Translations under genes and position numbers: made by a program
Part shown: positions 6,733-13,339 of the stretch, piece after piece
Numbering within the stretch: the stretch's first letter is position 1
How the letters are laid out: each line of letters opens with the position of its first letter
NCBI GenBank assembly: GCA_937890005.1
Contig: CALBZA010000002.1
Location: 1-14,621, forward strand
Direction of reading: 5' to 3'
Length of the DNA stretch: 14,621 nucleotides
Source: an uncultured Verrucomicrobia subdivision 3 bacterium
GTDB lineage: Bacteria > Verrucomicrobiota > Verrucomicrobiia > Limisphaerales > DASXHY01
Notes under the pieces: model-generated
What the model saw: only the letters and a program-made list of their open reading frames with translations
Databases searched by the model: none
Told to the model about the DNA's origin: nothing

Positions 6733-6863
6733 ATTCTTATCCAACACGAATCTTATTGTATATCAATGATTTGCGTTGACTGAGCCGATTATGCTGACCC
6801 CGAGCAAAATTGTTTATTAGTGCGACTGATTCCGCCTGCCCATTAAATCATGCGGCGTTCTCT

Positions 6864-7646
6864 TTACGCGGCGGCTCGATTCAGGCAGCGCGCCAAAACT
6901 TCCGCCACGCCGTATGCGCTGTGTTGTCCGCTGATAATTCCGCCGAATCGACGCAGTTGATCCTGCACGACGGCGATTGCATTGCTCGGTCCGGCCAGCC
7001 ATTTCGCGTACTGCGGCTGAAGCATTGGGAGGTCATTCAGATGGTCGCCCGCCGCAAAAACCTGTTCCGCTGTAAGGCCCAATCGTCGTGTCAGCTCAGC
7101 CAGCGCAGTTCCTTTGTTGAAGGCCGCATGGCTGAACCGCACGTAAACATCGTTTCGCATCGGAACCAGATTCGGGATGGATCGGCAGTAGTCCTCCAGG
7201 TAACTCGTGATGACGTCGGCGTCGGAGTTGTTTCCGGCAATCAGACAGAACGGCGAGTAGGCGTCGGCGTAAACCGTGGCTTCGAAACGTTCGTTGATCC
7301 ACTCGGTGATGCGGGGCACATCCTTTCGAACGCGGGCAAACAGTTCTTCATGCGCCCGCGTGCAGGCCATGTTCCATTCTTCAAGCGGCGCATAGCGAAC
7401 GCCGTCATGCACCTGAATCTCCCGTTCGACGAGCACCAGGTAATCGGGTTGAACGGAAATCTTTGCGCGGGCGAGAGTTTCGAGAAGGCTGGATAGGTCG
7501 CGGCCTGTGTTGATTACCCATTTGGCCCCGCGCGATTGCAGGTCGCGGATCAGTTGCTGGAACTCCAGGGCGATTGGCGGATTTTCAAATTCCGCGAAGA
7601 TGGTTCCATCGAAGTCGGTCGAAATCAGTTTAATCGGCAAAGACAT
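6864..7646 (-). CDS. HAD-superfamily phosphatase, Cof / sucrose-phosphatase-like (subclass IIB)
   Basis: This 260-aa cytoplasmic phosphatase shows all four HAD motifs in order. Motif I is DFDGT (11-15; D11 is the nucleophile and D13 the acid/base), motif II is INTGRD (T47), motif III is K178 in FNKGTAL, and motif IV is GDHLNDLPML (200-209) for Mg binding. The roughly 90-residue insert between motifs II and III is the mixed cap of subclass IIB, which includes Cof-type sugar phosphatases and sucrose- or mannosylglycerate-phosphate phosphatases. The natural substrate, probably a phosphorylated sugar or metabolite, cannot be fixed. The gene stands alone: the next minus-strand unit, korAB, has its own candidate promoter, and the TPR gene upstream diverges. 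No clear Shine-Dalgarno precedes the ATG and I saw no terminator after its stop codon. Confidence 0.9.
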   Translation of the reverse strand: MSLPIKLISTDFDGTIFAEFENPPIALEFQQLIRDLQSRGAKWVINTGRDLSSLLETLARAKISVQPDYLVLVEREIQVHDGVRYAPLEEWNMACTRAHEELFARVRKDVPRITEWINERFEATVYADAYSPFCLIAGNNSDADVITSYLEDYCRSIPNLVPMRNDVYVRFSHAAFNKGTALAELTRRLGLTAEQVFAAGDHLNDLPMLQPQYAKWLAGPSNAIAVVQDQLRRFGGIISGQHSAYGVAEVLARCLNRAAA

Positions 7647-7761
7647 CTTGGTCAGGTGTTCGTGCTGAATCCCAGCACATCGCGAGCAGCTTACGCTGTG
7701 ATGACATGGCGGCGCAACCCACCCAAAGCACCACTTGCCCGCGGGTGATGGGCTGGGCTAC

Positions 7762-7767
7762 GGTGAG
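7762..7767 (+). promoter_or_regulatory. Ribosome-binding site deciding the TPR-gene start
   Basis: GGTGAG (7762-7767) sits four bases before ATG 7772, whereas the in-frame ATG at 7706 has no such site. It supports the shorter 143-aa product. Confidence 0.6.
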
Positions 7768-7771
7768 CCCG

Positions 7772-8203
7772 ATGTCTTTGCAGGACCGATACGACGACGC
7801 GATGTTCGATTTCAGCGCGGGCGAATACGACAGCGCGATTGAGAAGTTGCGTGCCATTCTCGCGGAAGATCCGGCGCATTTCGACGCGCAGTTGTCGATC
7901 GGCATGGCGTATTATCGCAAGGGCGACTTCGCAACGGCGATTGCCGAAGGACACAAGGCGCAGAAGCTTCGACCGAACGAACAGCTGGTGCATACCAATC
8001 TTTCGCTCTTCTACATGAAGGCGGGGGACAAGGCGACGGCGGAGCATCACGGCATGCAGGCGCGAATCGCTTCATGGAAAGCCGACAAAACAAAACCGGG
8101 TGAACGGCCGGCCGACGATCCGGATCTTCAGATGGCGAAGCCGCCAACACCGACCATTCCGCCGCCTGAAAAATTTCCCGAGATGCCGTGGAAGAAGAAG
8201 TGA
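7772..8203 (+). CDS. Small tetratricopeptide-repeat protein
   Basis: The 143-aa product is a compact TPR protein. Three helix-turn-helix units can be laid out at about residues 4-37 (DRYDDAMFDFSAGEYDSAIEKL), 38-71 (AQLSIGMAYYRKGDFATAIAEG) and 72-104 (VHTNLSLFYMKAGDKATAEHH), each with the small and aromatic residues typical of the fold. TPR units mediate protein-protein contacts; no enzymatic residues are visible. The tail (105-143) is proline- and lysine-rich, probably disordered, and ends PEMPWKKK. There is no signal peptide, so it is likely cytoplasmic. The start at 7772 is chosen for its GGTGAG site; ATG 7706 would add 22 poorly TPR-like residues. It is divergent from the HAD gene. Its stop codon lies inside a 7-base-word repeat (8200-8222). 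Confidence 0.82.
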   Translation: MSLQDRYDDAMFDFSAGEYDSAIEKLRAILAEDPAHFDAQLSIGMAYYRKGDFATAIAEGHKAQKLRPNEQLVHTNLSLFYMKAGDKATAEHHGMQARIASWKADKTKPGERPADDPDLQMAKPPTPTIPPPEKFPEMPWKKK

Positions 8204-8222
8204 AACGTGAAACGTGATGAGT
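8200..8222. repeat. Single array of GTGAAAC heptamers overlapping the TPR stop codon
   Basis: Two perfect GTGAAAC heptamers (8200-8206, 8207-8213) are followed by GTGATGA and GT. The array contains the complement of CACGTTTCACG, found at 3209-3219. Unlike the arrays at 3147-3235 and 9170-9257 it has no inverted partner close by. The TGA stop of the TPR gene (8201-8203) falls within the first unit. Confidence 0.65.
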
Positions 8223-8268
8223 AAGGCTGGACTGAAGTTTTGACATTCAAGATTAAACTTTTTCGAAA

Positions 8269-8547
8269 ATGAAATCTGCTTACGAACTTGCAATGGAACG
8301 GCTGAACAAAACTTCGCCGACCGTGAAGCTGACCGACGAACAGAAGGCGCAGATCGCGGAACTGGACTCCAGATACGCCGCGAAAATCGCTGAACGCGAA
8401 ATTTCAATGCGAGGTGAAATCGATAGGGCGGCTGCCGCCGGCGATGTGGAAACGATGGAACAGCTTCAACAGCAACTTGGACGCGAGCGCAAGGCGTTGC
8501 AGACCGAACTCGAAGAGAAGAAGGAACAGGTCCGAAACCGAAAGTGA
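8269..8547 (+). CDS. Small coiled-coil protein of unknown function
   Basis: This 92-aa protein is very hydrophilic and almost entirely helix-forming, rich in E, K, Q, R and A. Hydrophobic residues recur at coiled-coil spacing from about residue 20 (LTDEQKAQIAELDSRY) to the end (LQQQLGRERKALQTELEEKK). There is no signal peptide, membrane segment, cysteine or catalytic motif. The opening MKSAYELAMERL looks like a conserved N-terminus, and I recall similar small proteins in Verrucomicrobiota and Planctomycetota, but I name no family. It follows the TPR gene by 65 bases on the same strand. TTGACA at 8240-8245 could be a -35 box, with no good -10 box after it, and no Shine-Dalgarno precedes the ATG. 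It faces the second Nudix gene tail to tail. Confidence 0.75.
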   Translation: MKSAYELAMERLNKTSPTVKLTDEQKAQIAELDSRYAAKIAEREISMRGEIDRAAAAGDVETMEQLQQQLGRERKALQTELEEKKEQVRNRK

Positions 8548-8554
8548 GCTGCCT

Positions 8555-8592
8555 CAGTCGTTCGGCGAGGGATGCTTGCGATGAACGACCTG
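8555..8592. terminator. Hairpin between convergent genes, possible weak terminator
   Basis: GTCGTTC (8557-8563) pairs with GAACGAC (8583-8589). Adding CAG/CTG outside with a one-base bulge gives about 10 bp, with a 19-base loop. It sits just after the stop codon of the 92-aa gene and 17 bases beyond the stop codon of the second Nudix gene. No T-run follows on either strand, so intrinsic termination is doubtful. Confidence 0.3.
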
Positions 8593-8608
8593 CAATGCGA
8601 TCTGCCGA

Positions 8609-9166
8609 TCACGCTTTCTTCAATCCACGCTTCCAGAGATCGAAGAATGACAGGGAAATGATGACGTATGGATGCGCGATCTTTCCCTCTGCCACGAGAT
8701 GTGGAATTTCCGCGACCGGAATCAGCTTCGTGATCAGATCTTCGCCGTGGTCGAATTCAACCGGATGTACACAGCGACAGTTTTCGATCAGGATCGTGAA
8801 GCAGATGTTGTTCATGATCGCTGGATTCGCATAAACCTGCCCAAGGATTCGGGCGTTCTCTCCTTCGTAGCCGGTTTCCTCGCGCAGTTCGCGGGCTCCT
8901 GTCACTTCAGGTCGGAGATCACCGGGATCCATCATTCCTCCCGGTATCTCCAGTTCAACGGTGTTTGATCCATGACGGTATTGTTCCACCATCACCATCT
9001 GCTGCTCGGGTGTGATCGCCACGACGTTCACCCAGTTCACCGATTCGATGACGTAAAAATCGTGCTCCTTGCCGGTGCGCGGTGAAATTTTGCGATCGGA
9101 TCGAACGCTGAACACACGATAGTCGGCAAGCTTCTGTGACCCGATTTTTTTCCAGGGCTGAATCAT
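8609..9166 (-). CDS. Nudix hydrolase, ADP-ribose-pyrophosphatase-like (second in the window)
   Basis: This 185-aa cytoplasmic protein resembles the ADP-ribose pyrophosphatase branch. It has an N-terminal antiparallel domain (KIGSQKLADYRVFSV), the VEQYRHGSNTVELEIPGG strand that leads into the active site in that branch, and a Nudix box at 76-100 ending RELREETGY. The box is one residue longer than the strict pattern: 15 positions, not 14, separate the first G from the R of REL. The usual first Glu of the box is replaced by the PGDLRPE segment, while the metal-binding REET glutamates are intact. ADP-ribose or a related sugar nucleotide is the likely substrate class, by resemblance only. Upstream is the 64-aa gene, separated by the inverted heptamer array (9170-9257), which begins three bases before the start codon. 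Confidence 0.9.
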   Translation of the reverse strand: MIQPWKKIGSQKLADYRVFSVRSDRKISPRTGKEHDFYVIESVNWVNVVAITPEQQMVMVEQYRHGSNTVELEIPGGMMDPGDLRPEVTGARELREETGYEGENARILGQVYANPAIMNNICFTILIENCRCVHPVEFDHGEDLITKLIPVAEIPHLVAEGKIAHPYVIISLSFFDLWKRGLKKA

Positions 9167-9169
9167 GGC

Positions 9170-9257
9170 ATTTATGATTTACGAACTATGATTTACGATT
9201 TGATCCTGTTTTTGGCCGCCAGAGCAAATCGCACATCGTAACTCGCAAATCATAAAT
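9170..9257. repeat. Inverted pair of five-heptamer arrays (consensus ATTTACG)
   Basis: The left arm (9170-9204) is five adjacent 7-base words: ATTTATG, ATTTACG, AACTATG, ATTTACG and ATTTGAT. The right arm (9223-9257) is five more on the opposite strand, all variants of the same word. Each arm is exactly 35 bases and the spacer 18. Comparing arm with arm, 28 of 35 positions match. Four of the seven differences become G-U pairs in minus-strand RNA, so 32 of 35 positions could pair there. The array fills the gap between the 64-aa gene and the second Nudix gene, both on the minus strand. Confidence 0.85.
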
Positions 9258-9260
9258 CCC

Positions 9261-9455
9261 TCAAACTCCCTTTTCCTTCGCCGCCCAGCCCTGGCGCATC
9301 AATGTGAGCAGATGCGTCATGGCGTCCTCGTAACTGCGATTTTTTTCCTCAGCCAGCTGCTTCGCACGCTTGTCGAGCTGCGCGGCCATCTCGGCTGATT
9401 TTTCCTGCGGACAGCCCAGGGCCACCAACACCGCGGCAAGCTGATTGAGGTCCAT
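9261..9455 (-). CDS. 64-aa helical protein of unknown function
   Basis: The predicted product is a small soluble protein with two or three helices: MDLNQLAAVLVALG, then SAEMAAQLDKRAKQLAEEK, then SYEDAMTHLLTLMRQGWAAKEKG. Alternating charged and hydrophobic residues favour a compact helical bundle. It has a single cysteine (C15) and no signal peptide or membrane segment. It does not match a family I can name. The start at 9455 gives a plausible protein, but the ATG lies only six bases beyond the hairpin-and-T-run terminator of the cyclophilin gene. There is thus no separate space for a promoter and no Shine-Dalgarno. It is expressed by readthrough or from a promoter inside the cyclophilin gene, or a later start is used. 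The second Nudix gene follows on the same strand. Confidence 0.65.
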   Translation of the reverse strand: MDLNQLAAVLVALGCPQEKSAEMAAQLDKRAKQLAEEKNRSYEDAMTHLLTLMRQGWAAKEKGV

Positions 9456-9460
9456 GAAAT

Positions 9461-9502
9461 GAAGAAAAACGCGCGGGCCATTTTTGCAAACAGCCCGCGC
9501 GT
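9461..9502 (-). terminator. Intrinsic terminator of the cyclophilin pair
   Basis: On the minus strand a perfect 10-bp GC-rich stem (9502-9493 with 9478-9469, core CGCGCGGGC) closes a 14-base loop and continues into TTTTT CTTC (9469-9461). It begins five bases after the cyclophilin TAA (9510-9508) and ends six bases before the start of the 64-aa gene. Confidence 0.92.
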
Positions 9503-9507
9503 GAAAG

Positions 9508-10008
9508 TTACTGCACGGATTCCTGGGGAACGATCTTCACGCTCTCGATGTTCATTCGCTTGAGAGGGCGATCTCCCGGAGCTGTGGCAGTTGTTGCGAT
9601 CTTTTCCAGGACTTCATCGCCCTTGATCAACTTGCCGAACGCCGTGTACTGGCGGTCGAGGAAGCGCGGGTCGCCGTGGCAGATGAAGAACTGCGAGCCG
9701 GCGGAATTCGGATCCTGCGAACGGGCCATCGACAGCACGCCGCGGACGTGCGGCTTGTCGTTGAACTCGGCCTTGATCTGGTATCCCGGACCGCCTGTGC
9801 CCCAACGCGCTTTGCTGGCTTCGCCCTTGGTGAGAGGGTCGCCGCCCTGGATCATGAAACCCTTGATCACGCGGTGAAAACAGGTGCCGTCATAGAAGCC
9901 CTGATTGGCGAGCTTTTTGAAATTTTCGACATGGCCGGGCGCGACGTCTGGCCAGAATTCCAGCACCATTTCGCCTTCGGACGTTTTGATGATTGCGACT
10001 TCGCTCAT
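9508..10008 (-). CDS. Cytoplasmic cyclophilin-type peptidyl-prolyl isomerase
   Basis: It catalyses cis-trans isomerisation of proline peptide bonds. The 166-aa protein is a single cyclophilin domain of normal bacterial length with no signal peptide, so it acts in the cytoplasm. The active-site segment FHRVIKGFMIQGGD (44-57) carries the catalytic arginine R46 and substrate-binding Q54. The second signature NSAGSQFFI (101-109) and the LDRQYTAFGKLIKG segment are intact. It is the second gene of a pair, 32 bases after the secreted cyclophilin gene, and ends at a strong terminator. No Shine-Dalgarno precedes ATG 10008. It could be called PpiB-like, but I leave the symbol empty because two paralogues lie side by side. 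Confidence 0.94.
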   Translation of the reverse strand: MSEVAIIKTSEGEMVLEFWPDVAPGHVENFKKLANQGFYDGTCFHRVIKGFMIQGGDPLTKGEASKARWGTGGPGYQIKAEFNDKPHVRGVLSMARSQDPNSAGSQFFICHGDPRFLDRQYTAFGKLIKGDEVLEKIATTATAPGDRPLKRMNIESVKIVPQESVQ

Positions 10009-10040
10009 AGTTCAGTTCGGATTGCGCGGACAGTTTCGGT

Positions 10041-10724
10041 TTACTTCAGAATGGTGGCGGATTTGATGTAGTCCAGGTTCGGAAAGGTTTTCTTCAGATA
10101 TTCGTTGCCCTCTTGCTGGATGCGCCCCTGGTGCGGACCGCGGCCATTGGGAGCGCCCTCGCCATATTCGGCGTTGATCTTGTCCACGACGTCCATGCCT
10201 TCGACAACTTTTCCAAACGGAGAAAAGCCCATTCGATCCAGGCCAACGTTGTCCCCGAAATTGATGAAGAGTTGTGTCGTGCGAGTGTTCGGTCCGGCTG
10301 TGGCAAATGAAATCGTGCCGCGCGTGTTGCTGCCTTTGACCGGATCGTCCGGAATCGACGCTTCACGCCACGCAGCGCTCACCTTGGGATCACCATGGAT
10401 GCCGAACTGGCACATGAAACCGGAAATCACGCGGAAGAAGGCGATGTCCTGGAAATAACCCGAGCGCACGAGATTGTAGAATCGATCGGCACCGTTGGGG
10501 GAAAGCGAGCGTGTCACTTCAATTGTGAAGGCGCCTTTCGTGGTTTCGAAGCGCACCTTGAACGTGTCCGGAGCTTTTTCGGTCAGCTTTGAAGGATTCT
10601 TGAAATCGGCCTTCACCTCCGCCTTTGGTTCTGAGGGCGTTTCAACCTTGTTGGTTTCTTCAGCGCTGAATGCATTGAAGCTCAGCGCAAGACAAAGCGT
10701 GCAGAAAGAAACGAATGATTTCAT
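10041..10724 (-). CDS. Secreted cyclophilin-type peptidyl-prolyl isomerase
   Basis: The 227-aa precursor begins with a typical Sec signal peptide (MKSFVSFCTLCLALSFNAFSA, cleavage after about residue 21), so the mature protein probably acts in the periplasm. A charged Lys/Glu/Pro-rich linker (22-52) precedes the cyclophilin domain. The catalytic arginine is kept (R98 in FFRVISGFMCQFG, 96-108), as is TQLFINFGDN (150-159). The usual IQGGD is changed to CQFGIHGD and the segment between the signatures is longer, a pattern seen in secreted cyclophilin subgroups. The cysteines in the leader do not form a clear lipobox. It is the first gene of the pair and lies 69 bases after the sugar permease on the same strand. 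That gap has only a weak hairpin (CCGGC/GCCGG) and no T-run, so readthrough from the sugar operon is possible. Confidence 0.92.
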   Translation of the reverse strand: MKSFVSFCTLCLALSFNAFSAEETNKVETPSEPKAEVKADFKNPSKLTEKAPDTFKVRFETTKGAFTIEVTRSLSPNGADRFYNLVRSGYFQDIAFFRVISGFMCQFGIHGDPKVSAAWREASIPDDPVKGSNTRGTISFATAGPNTRTTQLFINFGDNVGLDRMGFSPFGKVVEGMDVVDKINAEYGEGAPNGRGPHQGRIQQEGNEYLKKTFPNLDYIKSATILK

Positions 10725-10793
10725 AGGCGCCGCAATCTTCCATGACCCGAATTCAATGTCACGCGGGAAAGCTGCCGGCCGCGCCGATGCCGG

Positions 10794-11855
10794 TCAAACA
10801 GCCTTGCGATGTCGGAGACGATCGATCGCGACGGCGATGATGATGATGCCGCCAATGACCATTTCCTGAACCCATTTGGGCCAGCCCATTTGCTGGCCTC
10901 CCATGTAGAGAATCGTGATGGTCAGGGCGCCGATCAAAGTGCCGATGATCGAACCTTCGCCTCCATTGAAACTCGCTCCGCCGATGATCACCGCCGCAAT
11001 GACGAACAGTTCATACATGACTGCGGTGGTTGGCTGTCCGATGCCGCCGATGTAAGAGAACTGCATCAGGCCGGCGACCCCGCAGAAAAATCCGGATGCT
11101 GTATAAACGAAAAGTTTGGTCCGGTTGACCGGCACGCCACACAACCGGGCTGTTTCCTCATTCGATCCGACAGCAAAGATATGCCTTCCGCGCCTGGTGT
11201 ATCTCAGCAGCAATGAAGCGACGACGACACCGAATATCACGATCCATACTCCGGTTGGCAGAATCTGCCAGTTATGGCCTGCGCGAGAGAGCGTGGGATC
11301 CATGATGGAATTGATCCACGTTTCCTCCGGCGGATAGATGTCGCGTTCCTCTGCGATTCCTTTTCCAAGGCCGCGGATCATTCCCATCGTGCCCAGGGTG
11401 ACGATGAACGGAACGAGGCGAAGTCCCACAACCATGAGCCCATTTGCCAGTCCTGCAAGTGTGCTGGCGAGAATGCCGGCAAGGACTGCGATGAGCGGCG
11501 CGGCGGTAGGGTGGGCGAGGACAATGGAGAGAGGCTCCCCATCCGGTCCTGTCACGTTGATGTTCAGCACCCACGCAACCACAACGACGGACAGTGCAAT
11601 GAGCGATCCGGCTGAAAGATCAATTCCGGCAGCGATGATGACCATCGTCATGCCGAGCCCGGCGGTGGCGTAAACGCAGCTCTGGCGAAGGATGTTTTCG
11701 AGATTTCGGACGGTGTAGAACTTCCCGTCCTCGACGAGTATGGCAAAAAAGGAGAATACGACGATCAGCGCAATGAATCGTCCCAGGATGTTGCCCCAGT
11801 TTGTATTCAGGAGGTTCGATTTCCTCGCCAGAGATGAATCAGCTTTTTCTGTCAT
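10794..11855 (-). CDS. Sugar ABC transporter permease, RbsC-like
   Basis: This is the inner-membrane channel of a ribose-type importer (BPD_transp_2 / CUT2 family), working as a dimer with the ATPase encoded just upstream. The 353-aa chain has about 8-10 hydrophobic helices. The family hallmark GIDLSAGSLIALSVVV follows the second helix. RHIFAVGSNEETARLCGVPVNRTKLFVY is the cytoplasmic coupling loop that touches the ATPase, and IIGGASFNGGEGSIIGTLIGA is also typical. A roughly 40-residue segment containing IYPPEETWINSIMDPTL probably faces the periplasm. I use ATG 11855, not the GTG at 11900, because the ATPase stop and this start share ATGA (a 4-base overlap), a usual sign of translational coupling. 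It is the last gene of the three-gene operon. Confidence 0.94.
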   Translation of the reverse strand: MTEKADSSLARKSNLLNTNWGNILGRFIALIVVFSFFAILVEDGKFYTVRNLENILRQSCVYATAGLGMTMVIIAAGIDLSAGSLIALSVVVVAWVLNINVTGPDGEPLSIVLAHPTAAPLIAVLAGILASTLAGLANGLMVVGLRLVPFIVTLGTMGMIRGLGKGIAEERDIYPPEETWINSIMDPTLSRAGHNWQILPTGVWIVIFGVVVASLLLRYTRRGRHIFAVGSNEETARLCGVPVNRTKLFVYTASGFFCGVAGLMQFSYIGGIGQPTTAVMYELFVIAAVIIGGASFNGGEGSIIGTLIGALTITILYMGGQQMGWPKWVQEMVIGGIIIIAVAIDRLRHRKAV

Positions 11856-13339
11856 GAATCCTGTCCAATTGCTGCGGCCATCAATCGTCGTTCGTCCCAC
11901 TGGTCGCGATCCCGCGCCGGCCCCAGTCGGCCGCGGGACATCACGGCGATGCGATCACACGTTCCAAGTAGTTCGGGGATGTAGCTGCTGATCATGAGAA
12001 CCGCCTTTCCTTGAGCGGCGAGGTCATCGATCAACTGATAAATCTGGGCTTTCGATCCGACGTCGATTCCCCGGGTCGGCTCGTCCAGCAGCAACACGTC
12101 CACGTCAGCATGCAACAGCCGCGCGATCGCCACCTTCTGCTGATTGCCACCGGAAAGGGCGCTGATGCGTTGGGCCGGGCTGTGGCATTTGATCGGGATT
12201 CTTTTGATCCATGGAACACAGGCCGCGCGCTGGCGCGATGGAAGAACGAAACGCCATGGTCCAAGCCCTGAAAGTTTCGACAGGGTGAGGTTTTCGGCGA
12301 TGCTCAGGCCCAAAGCCAGTCCTTCCGTCTTTCGATCTTCACTGACCAGTCCGATTCCCTGAGCCCACCTTTTTCCCGGAGTTGCAGTTCCGCTGAAAGT
12401 CCCGACACGAATTTTGCCGCTGGCGACCGCATTCAAACCGAAAATGCAGCGGAGCAACTCGGTTCGTCCGGCGCCGACCAGTCCGGAGATGCCCAGGATT
12501 TCGCCGCGTCGAAGCTGCAGAGCGACCGAACTGGGTTTGGAAATTCCGCTCACATCTTCCAGTTCAAGGACAACAGCGCCCGGCGTTCGACTGGATCGCG
12601 GATACAGATCATCAACGTCGCGGCCCACCATCATCGCGATAATTTGTTCGTCAGGAACCTCCGTCGTTATGCCGGTTCCCACCGTTTCGCCGTCGCGCAA
12701 TACCGTGAAACGATCCGAGATGGCGCGGACCTCCTCCAGAAAATGTGAGATGTAAATAATCGAGATGCCCTTGGCCTTGAGTCGCCGGATCAACGCGAAC
12801 AGTTTTTCGATGTCACGCGCGGTCAGTGAACTTGTCGGTTCATCCAGAACCAGAACCCGGCATTCGAGTGCCACCGCGCGGGCAATTTCGACGAGTTGCT
12901 GCTGGGCAATGGAAAGGCGTCGCACGGGTGTTTCAGGTGCTACATGGTCGAGTCCGACTTCTTCGAGCGCTGCGACGGAACGGCTTCTCGTCTCCCGCCA
13001 GTTGATCAAAGGTCCACGCTTCGGTTCGATGCCGAGCATGATGTTTTCCATCACAGACAGATGCGGGGCGAGCGCGAGTTCCTGATAGATCATCGCGACG
13101 CCAGTCTTTCTGGCATGAAGCGGATTGGGAGGCAGATAAGGAGCTCCATCCAACCGCATTTCGCCGCTGTCCGGCGGGATGGCACCGGACAGGATCTTCA
13201 TCAGCGTGCTTTTTCCCGCGCCATTTTCGCCGACAAGCGCCATTACCTCGCCGGGTTGCACGGACAGAGTGACACCGCGAAGCGCTTTGGTGGCTCCAAA
13301 GCTCCGCTGCACACCGAGCATTTCGAGGCGAAACCCCAT
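11852..13339 (-). CDS. Sugar ABC transporter ATP-binding protein with two nucleotide-binding domains, RbsA/MglA-like
   Basis: It powers sugar import by ATP hydrolysis on the cytoplasmic face. The 495-aa protein has two ATPase halves. The first is complete: Walker A GENGAGKST (37-45), Q-loop YQE (85-87), signature LSIAQQQ (142-148), Walker B VLVLDEP (162-168) and H-loop YISH. The second has the degenerate Walker A GLVGAGRTEL (286-295, lysine replaced), signature LSGGNQQ (395-401) and Walker B VLLLDEP (415-421). This active/degenerate pairing is normal for the carbohydrate CUT2 family. The C-terminus reads RGRLGPARDRDQWDERRLMAAAIGQ. The start overlaps the binding-protein stop by one base (TGATG), and the stop overlaps the permease start by four. 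Confidence 0.95.
   Translation of the reverse strand: MGFRLEMLGVQRSFGATKALRGVTLSVQPGEVMALVGENGAGKSTLMKILSGAIPPDSGEMRLDGAPYLPPNPLHARKTGVAMIYQELALAPHLSVMENIMLGIEPKRGPLINWRETRSRSVAALEEVGLDHVAPETPVRRLSIAQQQLVEIARAVALECRVLVLDEPTSSLTARDIEKLFALIRRLKAKGISIIYISHFLEEVRAISDRFTVLRDGETVGTGITTEVPDEQIIAMMVGRDVDDLYPRSSRTPGAVVLELEDVSGISKPSSVALQLRRGEILGISGLVGAGRTELLRCIFGLNAVASGKIRVGTFSGTATPGKRWAQGIGLVSEDRKTEGLALGLSIAENLTLSKLSGLGPWRFVLPSRQRAACVPWIKRIPIKCHSPAQRISALSGGNQQKVAIARLLHADVDVLLLDEPTRGIDVGSKAQIYQLIDDLAAQGKAVLMISSYIPELLGTCDRIAVMSRGRLGPARDRDQWDERRLMAAAIGQDS

Noticed and set aside
10740..10793. Intrinsic terminator after the sugar permease
   Set aside because: Only a 5-bp CCGGC/GCCGG stem with a 9-base loop and no T-run, which is too weak to call.
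11852..12000. Possible frameshift at the C-terminus of the sugar ATPase
   Set aside because: The ending differs from Escherichia coli RbsA, but the frame stays open to a stop codon overlapping the permease start by four bases, as expected for an intact coupled gene.
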